A stretch of DNA of 64,000 bases, from the NCBI GenBank assembly GCA_030015575.1, contig JASDDO010000006.1:318294361-318358360 (forward strand). Direction: 5' to 3'. Within the stretch, counting starts at the first letter, position 1, and the number at the start of each line of letters is the position of its first letter. Below the pieces are notes generated by a model. That model had not been told where the DNA came from. It worked only from the letters and a program-made list of their open reading frames with translations, and did not search any database. This DNA comes from Agapanthus africanus (taxonomy: Eukaryota > Streptophyta > Magnoliopsida > Asparagales > Amaryllidaceae). This document shows positions 58,321-64,000 of the stretch, piece by piece. Both the position numbers and the translations under genes were made by a program.

Positions 58321-61300
58321 CTAGAAATTTATACGGATTTTGTTAAGATTGCGAAACCGAAATACTCCGAAATCTGCATCGTCAAAACCTGCTTGCTGTC
58401 GATTTTAAAAAGTTGTCAAAATTTTTTTCAAACAAGTACAGAGTGATGTATATGATATATCATGAACACACAAAATTTCAGGGCATTTGGTGAAAATTGG
58501 GCCGAGCCCTACCCTCCATATCGGTCAAAACCGAGCCCCCCCCGAATTTTTGTCTGTGTTCCAGTGGCTTGGTTTTGATGTTTCAGGTGTTGTTTATTTT
58601 TGCTAATTTTGCATGTGATGTAATCTTACACTATAAGCAAGTCGGAGTGTTTCGTATTCATAGTTTTAACATTGTTTCGGGTGTTTCACATATTGTCTAG
58701 ACAATGTTAAAAAGTTTGATCGAATGTCAAAAACCCATTTTTCCAAGTTTAACGTATTCGGAAAAACATGCAAGTGATTCCGTGGACCCTCTAGAAGAAC
58801 GAAACCTTAACTCGATTATGTGGCCGTCAAAACCGCCACTGAACCCTAGGGTTTGTGGTAGTTTAGCGTTTCACATGTGAGGCGTTGGTTTGACCCTTCT
58901 ACAGCTGGTTCATAGGTACTGTGGCATTTTCTAGGTATTACTAAAACTGTGCTCAAGTGTTGAGCTGTCGCGAAATTGTGGGACTTTGATGAATCGATCG
59001 AAGAGTTTAACGTCGTCCGGATATTATGTGATGGGATACAATATTTAGAATCCACAAGTAGTTATGAGATAACTAATTTGAATGTTATAAATCTAGCAAT
59101 TTAGTCTCAATTGATCGGTTGCCACGGGATTTTGATGAGATCAAAAGTCCATCGCAATCACATAGCGTACGCGGATACTCGCCGGGTAAACTTAATAGAT
59201 AGCCATGTCCAAAACCCCGACCAAGTGACTGTAGGAGAACCCTGTCGTCAAAAGCATCCGTTCGGGTGCTCGCGGCAGCGGTATTCCGCCTTAGTGCACT
59301 TCGTCGACGGTATCGAGGGGTGCGGCCGTCTACTAAAGTTTCCGACCAGCATTCGATCGGGATGTCGGGAATCCTGTTGAATTGCCCGACTAGATATTGA
59401 AAAGTGTTTTCGAGATCGAGACTAAAATGCGGGGTTTATAATTGTTAGGCATGCGATGTCTAAGGAATTCATTTGGTTAGGCATGAAATCCAAAGTATGT
59501 GATACGTTGGGTTTATGATGTCTAAGATGGTTGCGGATTCCAACTGTTGTAGTTTTTCACTTTCTTTTCTGCGACCGTAAGTGTAATATGTGGTGTATCG
59601 CCAGTTTCGGTGCTATATGTCAACGACAATTGGGATACGCATATTTACTTACGTTGATAACATGTGATGTTATGTGTTGCTGTGATGAGTTATATTGGAT
59701 CGTCGTGTTTTGAATAGCCGGGTGTTTTATGTGAGATGAGAGTTTTTCATTTTCATTCATGTAAAATTCATTGTATGTAATATTCTTTTATTGGGGCACT
59801 TCCGGGTTGAGGATGATGTCACCATTGTATATTATTTACTTTTCCGTATTAGGATAGACCCAAGACGGGGAGCACAAGTAACCGGGTTCTAGGGTCCAGT
59901 GGGAGACCATCTCGAGGAGTCGAGACCGGGTGTCCTAACTCTAGAATTGGCAGGGTTACTTGCCGCTCTCGTAGGGGTATAGGGATGTGGGTTTGGCTAT
60001 TCATCGCGACCGTGGAATCCGTGTTTTATACTGGCTTGATATAAAACACGGAAATCCTAATATATCCAATATTTCATATATGTTCTTCTGCTGCAATGTT
60101 CTGTGATGAGATCATATTACTGCCTGAGACGAATGTTTATATTATATATATGAGATATATATTGTATATTGTTGATTTCGTTTCAAATGTGATGCTTGTG
60201 AAGCATGATAAAAAATGAGACTTCATTAATGAGATTAATGAAATAAAAGAAACCTAAAGATATTGTAGAAATTTGTCTCGAAAACTGATAGCTCTAGTTC
60301 TTACTTTGCATAGCGGTATTCCTTTCAGAATATCCAGCACCTTATTCGATAAGGAATGAGCCGAGATCCCTTCACCGGGAATGATCTCTTTAGCGAAACT
60401 ATCAGATGCTACAAATTCGGTTTGTCTTTTAATTGCTTTTATAGTTTTTGCTATGCATAGTGGTATTTGTGAAATATCCTGCACCTTATTCGATAAGGAA
60501 AGAGCCGAGATCCCTTCACTGGGAGTGATCTCTTTAGCAAAACTAGTAAAAGCCTCAAAACCACTGATTTTCAAAATCACTCGATTCTACAACGATATCA
60601 GGTTCATTATGCAAAGGGTTTTCTTAAAAACTTATCGTAGCCCTCCGTCATTTCAGATAAATAATAGTTAGTATTCGTGCTGCGTTTGTTGACCTTGTCA
60701 AGGCGTAGTGTGTGGTAGCTGATTAGTGCTTATCTGCATAAGCATATGATGAGATTGGATTAGGATAGTCGTGCGACTTTGTTGACCTTGTCAAGGGTCG
60801 TGCGGGTAGGTTTAATTCAATCAGAAAATGACGGGTTGAACTTGACTTGCGGTCTATGGTTTGTTGACCTTGTCAAGGTCATAGATCGCTCGGGGCAAAA
60901 CATTATCGGGAATTTCAAGTGTTGAAATTTGCAATGAGATTGCATACCTCCTATGAGATAGTTGGATCCCGATACCCACTGCGAGTAAGAGTTACTCCTG
61001 GGTGAGTTTTACACATTACAATTAGCCGATCAAGTAGGTGTCTAGAAAGGTGTTAACGGGATTACGTCCCTGGGAAAACGAGATTTATTTTAATTAGGTC
61101 CGTGTGAAAGCATGGGGAACCTCCCTCTAAGTACCGATACTAGCCTGGCCGAAAGATTGGCGAACTTGTAGGGTGTAATTAATCCCGGCTAGTCTTTCCC
61201 TTTAGGGTTTGAAGGAAGATTTGACTAAAACAGTGGGAGCCATCCTGATTAGATATATTAATAACCAATCTAATCTTGCAAGAGCATACGCTGAGTATTT

Positions 61301-61352
61301 TCTTTTCTCTCTCCAGGTAGCGACCATGTCACGGCTTAATTAAGATAATAAT
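58321..61352 (+). other. Leader and gag region of the Copia element, no intact frame
   Basis: No gag protein can be read. Short frames on both strands have no domain. Two repeat features stand out: a 144-bp direct duplication (about 60300-60405 and 60445-60550, core CACCTTATTCGATAAGGAA), and three copies of TTTGTTGACCTTGTCAAGG at 60685, about 60778 and 60860. Confidence 0.6.
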
Positions 61353-63720
61353 ATGGATGTATTGACCGAACCCGCTTGTTATACTGCGCTAAGAAACGTT
61401 GGTCCCGCTCCAACTTATAATTGTTATGACACCGAGCAGGAAATAGAGGATTACCAGAATTCCCGTGCCGTCCAAACGAAGAAAGTGCATGTTGATGCAT
61501 CATCTTCGGGTGTGTTTATTATAGAGAACTGTTTTCTCAGTATCCTTTACGTCCTGGGTATGAGATACCGGATCAGGATCCCACATATGTAATCTGTTAC
61601 ATGGGCTACAGAAAGGTAGAGAACTGAGAAATGGTGATAAGTTTTAAGAGTTAAAAATTGTGCAAGTGTTGCAGCCAAGTCTGTGGGCAGTTATCACCCT
61701 GTATTACCAAATACATTGATTCTGAACGAATGTTATTAGATACCGAATCTGATATACAACATCATATCAGTCTCTTTATTAGTAAAGAAGGATATAATTT
61801 TGTATTGTTGGATAATACTTTGAACATTTCCTATATCAAGAGTTGATCGGTTCATGCACGTTATCTAAAAGCATAAACGTTCTAAATCAAACTACAGTTC
61901 TTAACGTATAAAACATATACAAGAGGAAGAGTTCAAAAATGAACGAATCCTTCTTGAGGCATTGTAGACTAGGTCATATCAATGCGACCCGACTAGCTAA
62001 GTTACATTTAGATGCATATTAAAATCAGTTTGAACTACATCTTGTGAAACCTGCCAGTCATGTCACAAAGATAAGATGACCGTAACTCCGTTTATTGGAA
62101 ACAGAGAAAGAGTTAGTGAACTCTTGGGATTGATACATGCTGATGTATGAAGATTCCCTGTCTATTCATACCAGGAATGGTTCTTTGTACTTCATTATAT
62201 TCACTGATGATCTCTCAAGATTCATACACATGTTTCTGTTGAAACACAAGTCTGAATCTTTTGAGAAATTCAAAAAATATAAGTTAGAAGTAAAGAACCA
62301 AAACATATATAAGTATTATGTCCTTTGATATGATCAAGGAGGAGAATACTTGAGCACGGAATTCCTGGACTATTCTACAGGAGAATAAGATTCTCTTTCA
62401 GCATTACTCCTCCGTATACACCACAACACGTTGGTATATCGGGACGGAGCAGACACACCCTATGTGATAAGGTGCGCTCTATGATGAGTATTACTGAGTT
62501 TCCTATTTCTATTTGGGGTTATGCACTTGAGAAGTTGCATACCTATTAAATTGGGTTCCAACCAAATCAGGTGCCTACCACTCCATATGTGATATGGTAT
62601 GGGAAGAGACCATCTCTTAAGGAAGTTAAGATTTGGGGTTGTCCGCCTATGTCTAAAAGCAAAATCCGGACAAGCTCGAGGCAATGTCAGTTCTGTGGAA
62701 GTTTGTTGGATATCCCAAGCATTTGCAAGGGAATATCTTCTACCAAACTGAGAAGTAAAAGGTGTTTTGTTTCTCAGCATGCCCCCTTTGGGAAAGGGAA
62801 TTTCTTGTGAAGAAATTAGTGGTCATGAGGTAGAACTGGAAGGAGTTCCAGCTATACAAACTGCAGCTGATGATTTGGTAGAACCGGAGGATTCAATAGT
62901 TTCTAACGAAGCTCAGGCTCTCCGCCGATCTGGTAGGGTTCCTCACCCATCTGAGAGATACTTCGGTTTTCTCTATGACAGTGGGAGCGAGGATTGCATC
63001 ATGAGATGATGATCCAACTAGTTTCGAGCGGGCCATCAAGAGTGGGGACTCTGTGAGAATGACTGGATGCTAAGCGATCTGAGATGGAATCCATATACAC
63101 CAACAAAGTATGGACTTTGGTTGCTTTATCTGAAGGGTTAAATCCCCATCAGGAGCAAGTATATTTTGAGAAAATTATTAGGTGTACATGGAAAAGTTGA
63201 GACTTTCAAAGCTAAGACTTATTGCAAAAGGTTCTCGTCATTGATCAGATGTTGATTATGATGAAACCTTTTCTCCTGTAAGCTATGCTTAAGTCCATCC
63301 GGATCCTACCTTCCACTGCTACATACCATAACTACGATATCTGGCGGTTGGGTGTCATGACTGCTTTTCTAAATAGTGATTTAGAAGAGAGCGTCTATGA
63401 GTACACAGCCAGACGGCTTCGTAGACAGTGGGAGCAGCGGAAGCGTGTGCAAGTTGCTTTATGGGATAAAACTGACATCGCGGAGTTGGAACATCTGTTT
63501 TGATGTGGTAGTCAAAGAGTTTGACTTCATCAAAATGGTAGATGAATCTTGTATATACAAAAAAGGTAGTATGGAGTATGGTGGTGATCCTCGTATTGTA
63601 CGTGGATGACATGCTCTTGATAGGAAAGGAGTTTCCTATGCTACGCTCGGTCAATCTTCTCTTATCATAAGGATTCTCCATATAGGATCAAGGTGATACC
63701 TCCTAAATCCTGGGGGTTTT
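61353..63720 (+). pseudogene. Copia pol remnant: protease edge, integrase, RT
   Basis: In order: a possible protease-proximal part at 61353-61592; GAG-pre-integrase at about 61939-62020 (CRLGHINATRLAKLHLDAY); integrase at about 62040-62480 (FTDDLSRFIHMFLLKHKSES); its end at about 62480-62690 (RSMMSITEFPISIWGYALE, TPYVIWYGKRPSLKEVKIWG); a linker at 62767-63009 with QALRRSGRVPHPSERYFGF; and RT at 63285-63610 (ATYHNYDIW, TAFLNSDLEESVYE, and SRSWNICFDVVVKEFDFI with GIKLTS in place of the usual GLKQAS). Frameshifts and stops separate every block. RNase H is not recognised before the window end. Confidence 0.85.
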
Positions 63721-64000
63721 GGATCTATGAGATAGATCTAATTGGATGTTAGGATTCTCACTAGGTGTAGTGAGATGGTATCAATAGATCCTGGGGAGAA
63801 TCACTGGATAGGATCTAGGGTGGTAAGGTCGACTGAATGTCAGTCACATGCATTGTCTTTACCCTCAGTAGAGGGACGGTATGTTGGAAGAGTTCAAAGC
63901 TAGATACCGTGGCATACTAGACGATAAAGGCTGGATACATTGCTACCTATGATATTACCAAAGAGGCAGTCTGGATGTATATAAGTTCATGAGATGAACT

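Larger units (their letters stand above)
56117..64000 (+). mobile_element. Degenerate Copia retrotransposon (Angela-like), runs off window
   Basis: The 5' LTR (56117-58303) is followed by a primer binding site (58305-58320), a long leader and gag region without an intact frame, then pol remnants in the Copia order protease, integrase, RT (61353-63720). The left flank is GCAAC (56112-56116). The 3' LTR is not in the window. It is the only one of the three family members here that keeps an internal region. It sits inside the Tekay-like LTR that begins at 52449. Confidence 0.87.

Overview
This window is nuclear DNA of a flowering plant. The evidence is GT-AG introns, plant versions of three conserved genes, and transposon families typical of angiosperms: Ty3/Gypsy Tat and Tekay-like, Ty1/Copia with Angela-like long LTRs, TRIM, Stowaway, and Mutator-like MITEs. 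There are no bacterial operons, rRNA genes or CRISPR arrays. I cannot name the species.

Genes. (1) 1582-3496 (+) is a three-exon family 61 glycosyltransferase with an N-terminal membrane anchor. (2) 7622-8923 (-) is an uninterrupted N-myristoyltransferase (NMT1-like) gene, with a small inverted-repeat element at its 5' side. (3) From 10716 (+) there is a WD40 gene matching THO complex subunit 6 (THOC6, called DWA1 in Arabidopsis). Nine exons, ending at 28609, can be joined in frame and give about 238 codons. The last third of the protein is not found in the remaining 35 kb. Either intron 9 is huge and runs past the window, or the gene has been broken by insertions.

Transposons. Introns of the THOC6 gene (11.6-30.8 kb) carry many small elements with readable borders: a Copia solo LTR (TSD TCTTC), two Mutator-like MITEs with perfect 9-bp TSDs and a third with one mismatch, a foldback element, a TRIM with two LTRs, PBS and PPT, and a Stowaway MITE (TSD TA). 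From 30831 onward the window is a nest of LTR retrotransposons. The host layer is a decayed Tat-lineage Gypsy element on the minus strand. Its 3' LTR is at 30831-32137, pol at about 33300-37790, the protease and C-terminal gag region at 40670-42076, and gag at 50188-52350. It has been split by a Tekay-like solo LTR (37796-40664, TSD AATGA) and by a compound insertion at about 42077-50187, which itself holds a Copia solo LTR (TSD GTCGT) and a truncated Tekay-like element. To the right, a third Tekay-like LTR begins at 52449. It is cut at 56117 by a degenerate full-length Copia element that runs off the window end.

I found no new defence, metabolic or RNA system. The points of interest are the giant transposon-filled intron, the readable order of nested insertions, and several unexplained repeat arrays inside LTRs and leaders.
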